Of a stretch of 64,000 bases of DNA, positions 11,837 to 23,800 are shown in pieces (the first letter of the stretch is position 1; every line of letters starts with the position of its first letter). A model generated the notes under the pieces. It was not told where the DNA came from. It saw only the letters and a program-made list of their open reading frames with translations, and did no database searches. The stretch spans positions 94,299,064-94,363,063 of the forward strand of contig CM023532.1 in assembly GCA_013350335.1 (NCBI GenBank), given 5' to 3'. Made by a program: the position numbers and the translations under genes. Source of the DNA: Chimonanthus salicifolius (taxonomy: Eukaryota > Streptophyta > Magnoliopsida > Laurales > Calycanthaceae).

Positions 11837-12518
11837 CAGTAAAACCTTTATAATATGATATGGTTGGAACCATAGTACATATATTACATTATAGAGGTTA
11901 TTAAATTAGAGAGTCTAGCAATAATCCTTTTTTTAAATCTCCTAAAAGCTCACTCACTCATTATTAAAAAGTCCTTTCGACTTCTATTTGTGGAAACAAA
12001 TCACTCCTTTTGGCTTCTTTTTTTTAGAAGAAATCATCCTACGATAGCCTCTTACAAAGTGGATGAACCATCCAGCCCAAAGGTTCTTCAAAAGGGCAGA
12101 TCTCCTTGTCACCGTGCAACCCAGACAGTAAGCAGTTTGCATATCTCTATTCTTCCGCAGAGAACAAAATGTTTAGTCCATTTATCTTCTTTATATATTA
12201 AATTATATTTATAAAATAATAAATAATCTCCACCTACCCACATCCTCACTCCTCTATTTTCGTCGCAAATCTTCTGGAGACTTTCACACCTTATCAATTT
12301 GTGAGGTCCTTAGTCACTTTTCCAATAATTTTGTATTCTGAATATATGGAATATTACTCAAAATGGTTGGGACACTACATTTTTTATTCTGAATATATTG
12401 AATACTGAATTAGAAAGATTTATTACATTTTGTATCGGCCCGAGGTCAGGACCAGCTGCCGATATTATTTTAGACAAGTTATAACTTTATACAGTACTAC
12501 ATTATAGAGAATTTACTG
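11837..12518. mobile_element. Mariner-like MITE (TA-flanked), 682 bp
   Basis: The left end CAGTAAAACCTTTATAATATG and the right end ..ACATTATAGAGAATTTACTG form imperfect terminal inverted repeats, flanked by TA on both sides (11835-11836 and 12519-12520). The end sequence and an internal ATCGGCCCGAGGTCAGGACC-like stretch resemble a widespread plant miniature family that begins CAGTAAAACCTCTATAA; this is from memory and unchecked. No transposase. Confidence 0.55.
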
Positions 12519-12634
12519 TATTTGAAAAAGTTACAAAGTCTAAGTATGTTGTTTGAAAGACACCACCAAACACAAGTGGAACAAATTTTAATACAGAACA
12601 CAATTTTTGATCAGTTAATTTTTGTAGTCAAAAC

Positions 12635-13086
12635 CAATGTCATCAGAACCGGACCGAACTTCGACTCGGAACCGCGGTGACTGCGATTCGGTCCTGACCG
12701 AAAACCGGTCAGTTTTCTGCGGTTTTGAACCAGAAACCGTGAGCTACGAACTGCGGCTCACAAAATTTGAAAATTTTTTAAATTTTTTTTAAAACTTCTC
12801 CCCTTCAAAAACTAAAAAAATAATATTAAAAAATGTGTATATTTGAAATATAAATGTTTATTACTATTTCTATCACATATCTTTCACCGTTTTGATTTAT
12901 TATTCAAAGTTTGAATATTATTTTTAATATTTATATTAATTTTATTGGTAAAAGGTATTTTATTTAATGTTATATGTAGTATTTATATTATATTACTACT
13001 TCACCGACTTTGACTGCAGCTGAACTCGACTGAATCCAAAATGCCTCGAAAATGATTCGTTAGACAGTCCGGTTCTGATAACATTG
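12635..13086. mobile_element. hAT-type MITE, 452 bp
   Basis: Terminal inverted repeats CAATGTCATCAGAACCGGAC and GTCCGGTTCTGATAACATTG match at 19 of 20 positions. The flanks GTCAAAAC (12627-12634) and ATCAAAAC (13087-13094) form an 8-bp TSD with one mismatch, the length expected of hAT. The interior is AT-rich in the middle, with CCGGTT/AACCGG and CCGCGG-type text near the ends. Non-coding. Confidence 0.85.
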
Positions 13087-13474
13087 ATCAAAACTACCAA
13101 TGTCTTTAAAAATCATTTAAATAAAGATGACTAATAATTTATTTCTATCACTAAAATCAAGTTATGAGAAATTAAATTTTTAGCTAAACTTAAGTTTATT
13201 TGAATCTTATCATTTTGAACAACTTAATTATAATTAATTTAAACTAAAGAAAAAGGAGAAAAAACAGACCAAAGCCAAATCCACATTGCATACTTACGTA
13301 ATTAGTCCCAGTCTGCCCATTTTGTTAAATAGTCTTATAAAACCGAACCCGTATCCAATCAGTATATATGTTAAAGCCCATTGACTATGACGGTTTGAAC
13401 TGAGCTAAGCCCCGTTGGGGCAAACTGAGCTGGACAAGGCGTAGTTATCGAGTGAGGATAGCATTGTACATTAC

Positions 13475-13827
13475 CTTTGTTGGGCACTTCTCACCTCGCT
13501 CCTTGGCTAGGTTCTGGACTTGAATCAAGAAGTTCCGGCATTGCTCGTACAGGTGGAAGAGATAATCCAGGCCGTTCTTTTTCCCGCGGGCCACCTCGCC
13601 AGGCTCCGTCACAATGAAGGGATGCTCGCGCTGCCTTTCGCATCCTCCTCGCCCTCCGCTCTCATCGTCCTCGTCCTCGTCCTCATCTTCACCTCCCCCG
13701 CTTGAGGTCACCGTTGTTACCACCGCCTTCCTCCGTCGCTGCTGCTTCTTCCGCTCTGTAACACTAACACCTCCGCTGCCGCTTCCAGTGGCTTCCTTCT
13801 CCTGTTGCACCGGCTCCTCGGACAAAC
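13475..13827 (-). CDS. LFY: LEAFY/FLORICAULA exon 2, isolated
   Basis: The minus-strand frame reads [12 protein letters not shown], then a basic stretch ([10 protein letters not shown]), an acidic run ([11 protein letters not shown]), then [20 protein letters not shown] and [26 protein letters not shown]. These are hallmark segments of LEAFY, the plant-only transcription factor that sets floral meristem identity; the last part begins its helix-turn-helix DNA-binding domain. The exon is bounded by an acceptor (TTTGTGTAG, ending 13828) and a donor (GTAATG, from 13474). It enters in phase 1 and leaves in phase 0, which fits the conserved LEAFY exon 2. The frame is unbroken and the domain residues look conserved. 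Exon 1 and exon 3 (VTNQVF.. onward) are not visible anywhere on this strand. It is either a real gene with hugely expanded or mis-assembled introns, or a gene fragment. LEAFY identity is near certain; function is uncertain. Confidence 0.93.
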
Positions 13828-13953
13828 CTACACAAATGGCTCAAAACTTAAAATAGGACCCACAATTTACACTCAGCGTTCATCTGCCCTACAAATGGGG
13901 CCCATTTATTTAAGATTGGATGATAATAGGACTTCTTTGTGTAATTTTTAGTA

Positions 13954-15542
13954 GAGACCACTTGGAAATTCTGCATCTACACAATCGTTTTTAAAATTTC
14001 AAGTAAAATTATGATTTTACCTCTGCGTTTTCAATCATTCGAATGAATGTCCAGTTCATCATGTATAATTTCAATTCATTCGAATGAATAGGCTGAGCAG
14101 TAACACGGAATACTGCTCAGTCCATTCATTCGAATGAATGAGGCTCATTCATTTGAATGAATGGACCTCATTCATTCAAATGAACTAATAATTTGAATGA
14201 ATGAGCCTAATTCATTTAAATGAACTAATCATTCATTTGAATGATTTAAATAATAAAATTTATTTTAAAACTTTATACTTATTTTTTAAGCACTGTGTAT
14301 TTTCAAAATTTCTCAAATTAAATATCCGGACTAATTACGATAACCTGATAAAAATACTTTAAGACTTCAAGGTCTTTTGACACTCCTAAATATTTAAAAC
14401 ACAGCAATTTGTAAATAAGGGTATCCCTAAGGTGTATCGAAAACACATTTAGGGTGTCAAAAGACCTTAAAGTCTTAAGGTATTTTTATCAGGTTATTTT
14501 AATTAGTCTAGATATTCAATTTGAGAAATTTTGGAAATACACAGTGCTTAAAAAATAATGGTCTATATTTTAAAACATAGACCGTTATTTTTTAAGCACT
14601 GTGTATTTCCAAAATTTCTCAAATTTAATATCTGAACTAATTAAAATAATCTGATAAAAATACCTTAAGACTTCAAGGTCTTTTGACACTTCCAAATGTG
14701 TTTTCGACACCGCCTAGGGATACCCTTATTTGTAAAATATTGTATTTTAAATATTTAGGAGTGTCAAAAGACCTTAAAGTCTTAAAGTATTTTTATCAGG
14801 TTATTTTAATTAGTCTAGATATTCAATTTGAGAAATTTTAAAAATACACAGTGCTTAAAAAATAACGGTCTATGTTTTAAAATATAGACAGTTATTTTTA
14901 AGCACTGTGTATTTTCAAAATTTCTCAAATTGAATATTTAGACTAATTAAAATAACCTGATAAAAATACCTTAAGACTTCAAGGTCTTTTGACACTTCCA
15001 AATGTGTTTTCGACACAGCCTAGGGATACCCTTATTTGTAAAATATTGTGTTTTAAATATTTAGGAGTGTCAAAAGACCTTAAAGTCTTAAGGTATTTTT
15101 ATCAGGTTATTTTAATTAGTTTAAATATTCAACTTGAGAAATTTTGGAAATACACAATGCTCAAAAAATAAGTTTAAAGTTTTAAAAAAAATATTTAAAT
15201 AATGTTACTGCTTCCTGCTTTCGAATGAATGAAGCGCTGAAGGATCCGAAGGAATCATTCGAATGAATGGACGTCATTCATTCGAATGAACATTCATTCG
15301 AATAAATGATGCCCATTTATTCGAATGATTAATTCATTTGAATGAATGAACCTCATTCATTCGAATGAATGGGCTGAGCAGTATTCCGTATTACTGCTTA
15401 GCCCATTCATTCGAATGAATTGAAATTACACATGGGCATTCATTCGAATGATTGGAAACGCGGGGGTAAAATTGTAATTTCACCCTAAATTTCAAAAACG
15501 GGTGTGTAGAGGCAGGATTTCTAGGGGTGTGTAAGTGCTCCC
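13954..15542. mobile_element. Non-autonomous Mutator-like foldback element
   Basis: The left end GAGACCACTT and the reverse complement of the right end, GGGAGCACTT, start long inverted repeats of roughly 250-300 bp. Both arms carry a CTACACA..CGTTTTT motif, a GATTTTAC/CAATTTTAC motif, and repeated ATTCATTCGAATGAAT palindromes. The flanks TTTTTAGTA (13945-13953) and TTTTTAATA (15543-15551) form a 9-bp TSD with one mismatch, the length typical of Mutator-like elements. No transposase. It lies 126 bp upstream of LEAFY exon 2, in what would be intron 1. Confidence 0.8.
14288..15172. repeat. Three tandem ~305-bp foldback units inside the Mutator-like element
   Basis: Units start with AAGCACTGTGTATTT at about 14288, 14593 and 14899, a 305-306-bp period. 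Each is itself an inverted repeat: AAGCACTGTGTATTT..CTTAAGACTTCAAGGTCTTTTGACAC, a short centre (GGGTATCCCTAAGG-like), then the mirror arm ending ACACAGTGCTT. Short linkers (GGTCTATATTTTAAAACATAGACC) are also palindromic. Confidence 0.9.
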
Positions 15543-15551
15543 TTTTTAATA

Positions 15552-15676
15552 TTTAAACATTTTTATAAAATTCAAAAAATTTCACAATAAAAATTATAAA
15601 TTGTAATCTTTAAGATGTATCAAAAATTTCAACTTTCAATAATCTAAACTTTATAAAATAATCGTCACTCTAAAAT

Positions 15677-15720
<44 letters not shown>

Positions 15721-17225
15721 ATATATATAATATACACGTGTGTTTTCACCTTAGATTTTTTATTTTCTTATATTTCTCAAAATAAAAAAATATAAAAATA
15801 AATGAGGGAGATACACATCACCAAAATGTGCATATTAGTGATACGCTCACCGATATAGACTTATCAACAACATATATCACCAATTTGTGCATAGAAAATT
15901 CACAAATCAATTAAAATTATCAATGGAGGAAGTCATAAGATATTAAATGTTTCAGTATGATTGAAAAGATTATCTTAGTTATTTAACCACGTTGATTTTT
16001 AAGTGGAGTTCTCATGTGTAAAAAATCACTAAACTAAACATTTGCATTGATATTTAGAAATAAATATAGTCCTTTCGTCCTATTTTAGATGTCACATTTG
16101 AAATATTTGTATTTTTTAAGAAACTTTCTATATAAAACTAGCACTGCATATAATCTCATCCATTTTTAATACATTTTATACTAATTTAATATAAATAAAA
16201 TAATTAATTTGAGACAACTAATTTGAAATAATTTCAAAATCTATATAATACAACTAATTTGAAAAATATTATATATTAAAAAGGTGTATCAGCACCAACA
16301 CTTTAGGACTTGGAAAATATGTTGAATTAATCTCGGTCAAAGCTTCACACGTTGGCTCTTGGCTGTGCAGTAAATTAATGACTTTTTAGTTACATTTGTA
16401 GTGAGAGATGACACATCCTGTATCGATGTATCAACTTCTCGTGATTTAAGTTAATTAGATGGTATTTAATAAGAAGATACAGTTTTTAATCTTACATAAT
16501 TATAGAAATTATTATTTATATGAGAATTTATAAATATATATTCTCATCAAATATAACTAATAGATTTAAATTAATAAAATGAATAATTAAAATAAAGCTC
16601 TTTTCAACAGCTTCAATAAGAAAAGAATTTAAAAGAAACTTTCTTTTCTTACTTGTAACATTTATAATTTTTAACTTAATTTGATAAAGGTATTTTTCTA
16701 ATAAGTTAATATTCTATCAACACTAAGGCTGGTCATAAATTATCTCATTAGAGTTTTTGCTTCAGTATTAAGTAAGCCATAGCATGAACACAATGTCACA
16801 TTATTAATAAAGTTAAAGAAAAAATTAGCTTAAATGACCTATCATTCTCATCTCTCCATTTTATAAAAGGAAAATACCTAATAAAAATAAGACAAATGAT
16901 GGTACGATATCATCCTAGGATGACATCGAATAAGTTATTCAGAATATGTGAGGTCCACTTTTAAAAATCTAAATTATTATTTAATTTTTTAATGCAAGGA
17001 TATATTATATTTTGTGAAATTATGGAACCCATCAATGAATAGATCAACTGATTAGTATTTAATCAGAAGATTTATAGAGTTTATCATAATTTTCACAATT
17101 GAGACATTCAATTGTGGGTTTAATAGTTTCATTAAATATAAAAAATATAGATGATATTTAAAATTTAATGTTGTATTTAAATCTTTAAAAATTAGACTAT
17201 ATATCTCACATATGATATTTAAAAT
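15552..17225. other. AT-rich DNA with a (TA)n microsatellite
   Basis: Very AT-rich, no coding or RNA gene seen. A (TA)n run lies at about 15683-15729. Near 16075, CCTTTCGTCCTATTTTAGATGTCAC resembles one end of a Stowaway/mariner-like MITE, but no matching inverted end was found. If LEAFY exon 2 belongs to a working gene this would be intron 1 or upstream sequence. Confidence 0.5.
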
Positions 17226-17325
17226 NNNNNNNNNNNNNNNNNNNNNNNNNNNNNNNNNNNNNNNNNNNNNNNNNNNNNNNNNNNNNNNNNNNNNNNNNNN
17301 NNNNNNNNNNNNNNNNNNNNNNNNN
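17226..17325. other. Assembly gap (100 N)
   Basis: Exactly 100 N, a conventional scaffold gap of unknown true size. It removes the 5' LTR, gag and protease of Host A and breaks the physical link between LEAFY exon 2 and anything to the right. Confidence 0.99.
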
Positions 17326-17448
17326 GCCGATGGCTGAATTACCTACGGCAGTGAAAGACTATGTAGAGGTATTTCCAACAGAACTCCCTAGTTTACATCC
17401 AAAAAGGGAGATTGACTTTGAGATCAAGCTATATCCTGGCACTGGTAA
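17326..17448 (+). pseudogene. Host A pol: start of reverse transcriptase
   Basis: An open frame from 17330 reads MAELPTAVKDYVEVFPTELP, then a SLHPKREIDFEIKLYPGTG segment. This is the conserved lead-in to the Ty3/gypsy RT fingers (..FPDVFPEELPGLPP.REIEF.IDL.PGT). The frame is interrupted at GGC ACT G by the solo LTR and resumes at 20329 in register. The 5' side is lost in the gap, so protease and gag are unknown. Confidence 0.85.
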
Positions 17449-20328
17449 TGTAACGCCCGCCCCTTTTCACCGAAATCAGAGTCTAAATTCTTTTTTTTTT
17501 TTAAAGTGATAAAGGGCGCGGATGTCACGACCCAAGTTAAGTTCCGAGATTCTAAAGCTCGGCCCTTAACTGGCCAACCCTACGCGTGCGTGGAACTAAG
17601 TCCACGAGTACGGTTCACACGTAGAAAGTAAGCTCGCGGAATATAAAATTATGTGCGGAATGATAATAGAGACTATCCTACCAATTTTCAGATAGCAGGG
17701 AAGAAACATCCGTATAATTACTAAAATGCCATTAAATTGTACTGTCCAAAATAAACTCTAAAACATAGTAAGCCATCTAAGTTATTACATTCCGACAAGC
17801 TAATTTACTCAATTTACATTTCCACAATAAAATAATTAAACTAAGTAACCGCCTCCCCAAGCTTCTAAGCTTGGCTCCCGTCTCGCCCTTCCGTTCCGCC
17901 ATCTCCTGCATCGTCAGCTAGGGTAGAAGTAGGGTGTTAGAACACGCGCCTAGTAGGACTCCGAGTAGGGCTAGCACATGGATTAGTAATAACGGCATAC
18001 AGATAATAACCCAATGAAAGCTGATAAACCATCATATAATGAAACTGTAAAGTAAATGCCATGTCATGGGTGTCTATGTTATGCATCCCACCCATCATCC
18101 AAACCATATAATATCATATCCCTCTTGACGGAACAAATCCTCTTCAAGGTGTCCCCATGCCTGTTCTCAGTCGTCCCGACGGAGCATGGACTCCGGTTAT
18201 CAAAATATCCCCATGCCTGCTTTTCGGTCGCCCCTACGAAGCATGGACTCCGGTTCCATTATTTTCCCGCCCATGCCGTGCATGAGATGTAATGCATTAT
18301 GCTATGTAATATATATATCTCATAACTCTAGTATATCATACATAGCCTTGGCATATAATGCATCATCTTAAAATATAAATCATAGTATTAAACATAACAT
18401 TCATAATCGTGAAAAAAAAGAAACCCATCATAAGATAAATCCCATAGTCTACAAAATAAGATAAAGATACCATCACATATCCATGGCTTACAAGGAGGTA
18501 GGAATCCTACCGAATACCGACTCGCGTCCCTTTTTCGTTTTCGTCCAACAATCCGACTACCGACTCGCGTACCGATCGCGCTATCCGATACCTTATTAAA
18601 TTACCAAATCAGTCCAAGTTTTAACCGTTTCTAAGCCCATAAATCATATCTTAGTGGTTCTCTTCAATTTTGGCCAATATTTACCATTTTTGCCACTACC
18701 CTTCCTTCCATCATTTGATCACCATTTCATCACCATAGGGTTCAGCCATATACCATGGCCGAACCCATGGTTCAAGATTCATTCCATCCATGCATTTCAA
18801 AGCCATAACACCCCTTTGCATTTTTATCATAAAACCATTTTTAAACTTACCCACATTCATTCATTTAAAACCCTAATTTTCATTAGCTAAAAACCCTCAC
18901 TGTCTTCCATTCTCTAAACCCTAACCAATTACATCAAAACACCTAATCACCCACCATGGGGTTCGGCCATGCTACATGGCTGAACCCTATGGCCCATGAT
19001 TTCCTTCCAATAACCTAATTCCACTCTTAATTTCATAAATTACCCAATGCACATAATCCATTTATTTATTTTCTTACCCTAACCCTAATTTACCCATTTA
19101 GGGTTTCCTCCATCTTCCACCCTCTCATTTGATGGGTTTAACATCCATGGCATAAATTTATGTAACCACCATTAAATTCTACAAAAATAAATCCCAAATC
19201 TTAAACCCTAAAAAATCCAAAATTTCTTGTTTAAGAAATACTCACAATCCGTCGTCTCCTCTGACTTCCGCTGCTCCCGTCGGTTTCCTTAGCCTCCTCT
19301 CTCCTTCCTCTTGATCTTTAATAGGTCAAGAGGCTTGATCAATGGTGGCAACCCCCAACCTTAGGATCAGCCAAGTTAGGGTTTAATTTAAGAGAGGGAG
19401 AGGGAGAGATGATGAGAGAGGAGATGGTAACCTTGACCTTAGAGTAATTTCCCTCCAAATTCCACTTCTTTCTTCTCTTCTTCTCTTCTCTTCTCCTTAG
19501 CTCTCTTCCTCTCCTTCACTTAGAGCATGGGACGGCAATGGAGAATGAAAAATGGAGAGAGCACGATGAAGAGAGGATAAGAAATGGGAAAGAAAATGAG
19601 GCTTAACTTAACTACACTTTACCATTAATTACCCCAACAACCTTAAGATATTTTGAAGATATTTAAATTGCTTTATGGTGGTGGTTATCTAAACCACTAC
19701 CAAGCCCAACGTGTTTCATATTTGAGGTGGGGTAGCTTGGTCTCCCATTTGACCAATTTAACCCCATTTGCTTAACTTAATCACTTGATTAATTAAATTA
19801 TTAATTTAGGTTAACTTATTTCCATTTAACCTAATTTCACCTCTTTAATTTACCTTCACACTCCCACCCATGGTTGACTAATTCCACCATGGTGGCCGGC
19901 CCCACCAATCCTTGGCCCACACGCCACCTCACTTGATGAGATGGAGGTGGGTCCCACTTGGCCACATCACCTTGGTTTAATTCCAAATAACTTAGGTAAT
20001 TTAAATTTCATTCCATTCATTCTAAATGAATCACCATTGGGCCCATGGCCCAATTACACTTTCATCTTACCCATTTACCTTAGAGCTTAACCATCTTGAC
20101 CCATGGGGTCCCAAATGGGTATTTGACCCAATTTGACCATTCTTGACCCATTTAACCCTCATTGCCCCTTTAAATGAATTTAAATCAACTCCATAATCCA
20201 TTGGGCCATACTTGGGCCTTTGCCTAAACTTTGGTCCATTTACCATCTAATCCACAAATTTTCTAATTTCCATCAATAAATAAATAATATCCACATTTAT
20301 ATTAATTTAAAAATTCCGGGCCACTACA
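17449..20328 (-). mobile_element. Solo chromovirus LTR in Host A
   Basis: Minus-oriented. The plus strand begins TGTAACGCCCGCCCC (the reverse of the family's GGGGCGGGCGTTACA end) and ends CCGGGCCACTACA. The flanks GGTAA (17444-17448) and AGTAA (20329-20333) form a 5-bp TSD with one mismatch. Length 2880 bp. It holds only two GGTTC-type hairpins, the fewest in the family here. The GAGTATTTC text at the reverse of 19240 stands where other copies have GGTAAGTATT. Confidence 0.88.
18738..18987 (-). repeat. Two TTCGGCCAT/ATGGCCGAA hairpins in the 17449 LTR
   Basis: AGGGTTCAGCCATATAC then CATGGCCGAACCC (18738-18766), and GGGGTTCGGCCAT then CATGGCTGAACCC (18958-18987). Each is a stem of about 12 bp with one mismatch or wobble. 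Confidence 0.85.
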
Positions 20329-20867
20329 AGTAATGCATTATTGCCGCACTATTGGATGGTCCCAACAGAAATGTCTGAGTTGAAGAAAAAAATTGATGAA
20401 TTACTCAGACTAGGGTGCATCCAGAACAACACTTAATCCTAGGGAGCACTGGTATTATTTGTCAAAAAGAAGGATGGTACTCTTCGGATGTGTGTGGATT
20501 ATAGGAAATTGAATCAGCTGACGATCAGAAACAAGTACCCTCTACCCTGAATTGATGATCTGTTTGATCAACTCAGAGATTCCAGCTATTTTTCCAAAAT
20601 TGATCTGATGTTAGGTTACCATCAAATCCGAGTCAAGGATGAAGACATAGAGAAGACGGTTTTCAGAACTCGGTATGGACTGTATGAATATGTGGTCATG
20701 CCGTTTGGACTCACCAATGCACCAGCCGTGTTCATGGATCTGATGAACAGAATCTTTTGTCCTTATCTGGATAAGTTTGTGATTCTTTTCATTGACGATA
20801 TCCTGATTTATTCCACCAGTCGGGAGGAGCATGCTGAACATCTGAGGATAGTCCTGGACACTTTGAA
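20329..20867 (+). pseudogene. Host A pol: reverse transcriptase palm
   Basis: Carries the core RT motifs: [37 protein letters not shown] (first catalytic Asp), [20 protein letters not shown] and [13 protein letters not shown] (20778-20816; the DD pair is the catalytic box, FIDD here). Stops occur within NNT-stop-S-stop-GALV and before [15 protein letters not shown] and TGA stand where the family has Gln, Trp and Arg codons, as C-to-T decay would give. The usual RSG after KIDL is MLG. The frame is cut after DTLN by the 20868 insertion and resumes at 28806. Confidence 0.92.
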
Positions 20868-23800
20868 TGTAACGCCCCGCCCTTTCGGAGAATTTCAGAG
20901 TCTAATTTTTTTTTTTAATAAACATCGGAAGAGAGCGGGCGGCGTCACGACGCGAGTTAAGTTCAGACTACCCAAGTCTGAACCTTAACTGGCCACCCAT
21001 GTGTACATGGAATAGACCATGATAGTGAATCACACATGGAACTAACATCAACATGCGGAATAATCTAGATTAATTGCGGAATAGAAAGACGAGATAGCAA
21101 GTAACAGTCTTAAACATTAAATAACATAGATCAACCATCCAAAGGTTATTATCCTAATCAAACCATAGCAAGTAACGAATTATTACATGTCCAACAAAAT
21201 ATTCAAGTGACAGTAATATAACGTAATCCAAATCCATCATTAAAGCACTTAGGCTCAGCTCTCCTCCCGGTCAATGACCTTTTCTTTTCCTTTACTTGTA
21301 CCTGCAATCTCCTCTGAGGATAGAATTAGGGCGTTAGATCAACGCGCCCAGTAGGTTCCCGAATCAGGGCTACCACATGTTAGCATATAAAACATGCATA
21401 TACATATCATAATACATGATCATCAAAACAGGTAAAACAATGCTATGAAATATGCACATGCAATGAGCATCCCCCATCATGTACTTTCATAGCCATCACT
21501 TGACGTGCCTTGCACCGACAAGGTAAATTACAACACACCTTCATCTCTTCTATAAGCGATGTACATGTAATGAGCAACCCCCATCATGTACAATCGTAGC
21601 CATCACTGTAGAACTTCATTCATTATCCCATGACTATGCATGAGATGCCAATGCATGTATGCCATTTGTTATTGCATAATATATCATTTGAAACACATAT
21701 ATTAAAACAAGAGTATCATAAGAAATACTGGGTAAAACCGTGGTTACAAGTAGGTAGGAAACCTACTGAAGAATCACTTCAGTGTTTGTTCTTTCTTAGG
21801 CTTTATCCGGTCACCGCTCGCAGTCGTGCACCGTCACAGATATCCGTCACCTTATTCACATAAATCATGGACCAACTTTTAATCCCTTACTTTATTTGAT
21901 TCCCATTTTTGAGTCTAAGTCCACAAATACCAACTCATGGTTGTGACGTTTATTTACAAACATGCCATTGCTACCAATACCTTGATTAAACTTTTCAACT
22001 TACCCACAACCTTAACATGGTTCAGCCATGTTTTGGCCGACCAAATCAGCAAACATAATTCCATTTTTTAATCACACCCACATCCATAAAATGGCCCATG
22101 AAAACAGTCCATGGGGTTCGACCATACTCATGGCCGAACCCTTATGGTTCTTTGCTCAATGATGTCCTTTGTTTAAATACTAATTGGCTCTACCCCTTAG
22201 CCATATTAAGCCCATGATTTAGCCATCCCATGGCCAACCCAACATCAGTAACCTTATTACATAAAGACCTCCCAAAAACAGTCCACAAAGGTCTATGGTT
22301 TCCATGTTTTCCAACATGAAAACCAACCCTCTTTTACATGGGGTTCGGCCCTCCATGTTGGCCGAACCCAATGGTCATTCTTACTCTATTTAAACCTCCA
22401 ATAATCATGTATAAACCTCAGATAAGCATGTATAAACAGTATATTAACATCAGGTTTTAACTTTAAAAGAAAGCATCCAAAAACCAACATCATATCATGG
22501 GATTCGGTCATCCAAGATGGCCAATCCCCATGATACATCTTTTCCAATTCTAATCTACTGATTTAGACTACATAACTTCAGCCTTTTTTTTTTTGATATC
22601 CAAACCCATGTTTTAATTCTCTTTAAACATGCATTTTAAATCTATTACAACCACCTAACATCAGTCCTAACTTATATGGTTTTAACTTCTAAAAAATATC
22701 AAAAACAACCATTTGTTTCCATGGGGTTCGGCCATGCTAAGTGGCCGAACCCAATGGTCCATTTCCATCTTTTAATCCACTGATTTTAGACCATATAAAT
22801 TTCAGTCCCTATGTCATTCAGATCCATGGTTTTTTAACCATTCTAAAACATTTATTTAAATCTTAATTCAAAACCCAAAACAGTCCACAAAATCCATGGT
22901 TTTCATGTTTCAAAACATGAAACCAAGCCATCTCTTTACATGGGGTTCGGCCCTTCATGGTGGCCGAACCCAATGGGGCCGAACCCAATGGTTATTTTTA
23001 CCATTTTAAATCCTCCACTAATCAAGGTTAAAACCTTGGTGTATTCGGCCATAACCATGGCCAATACACACCACATTTGCTCCATGTTATTATACCAAAA
23101 TAACAAATAAATACTTACCAAACTTCCAATCTTTCTCTTTGCCTTTGGTCCTTGGTTTCTCCCTTTTATTTCTTCCTTTCTTTTGTTGTTTTGTGCTTGA
23201 TCTACTGGTGCAAACACCTCTGCTATTCCAGTTAGGAAAAACGAATTTGAGAGAGGGAGAGAGAGAGAGATGGAAATTCTTGGATTTCCAATGTGAAAAA
23301 TGGCCAACCTTGTGTGCTTATTGTTTTTGTAGTTCAGCCCCCAAAACTCCTCCACTCCCTCATAACTTCTTGCACAAACCAATGGGTATTGGGTGCCATC
23401 CAAGGCACCCCTTGGCAGCTACCTATGCAGCCATTCAAATCCCCAAGCATCTCATCACAATCCCATGTATTCCCATTTAATACATCATGGAAATCACCCC
23501 AAACAAGTCCCCAACGTGTGGGACTTGTTTGGGTGGTTAAAGCTGGGCCAACCTCTTCAAATTCCCATTAGACTCAATGATTTACAGTCCATTGAATTTC
23601 CATTTTGACTCACCCAACTCAAGGTATTTTTATTCCAACCCAACTCATCACATTTAATGCATTTCATTTAGTGCACATGAGTTAACTCACCTTTTTATTT
23701 AATTCCAACTCACCTCAGTCCCACTCAACTGATTTGACTCGTGTTTGAGCTCCCTTGAGGGTTCACACGGTCAACAATAGTCAACTCGACCCGTTGGGTC

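Noticed and set aside
11271..13474. LEAFY exon 3
   Set aside because: Looked for VTNQVF, KMRHYVHCYALHCLDE-like text on the minus strand; nothing present down to position 1.
13614..13856. Ser-rich plus-strand ORF
   Set aside because: Antisense shadow of the acidic run in LEAFY exon 2.
16068..16330. Complete Stowaway MITE
   Set aside because: One end (CCTTTCGTCCTATTTTAGATG) looks right but no inverted partner or TA pair was found.
22936..23403. 155-aa minus-strand ORF, repeated exactly at 27392-27859
   Set aside because: The duplication is only because both lie in LTRs of one element. The frame crosses a hairpin and CT-rich text and matches no family I know.
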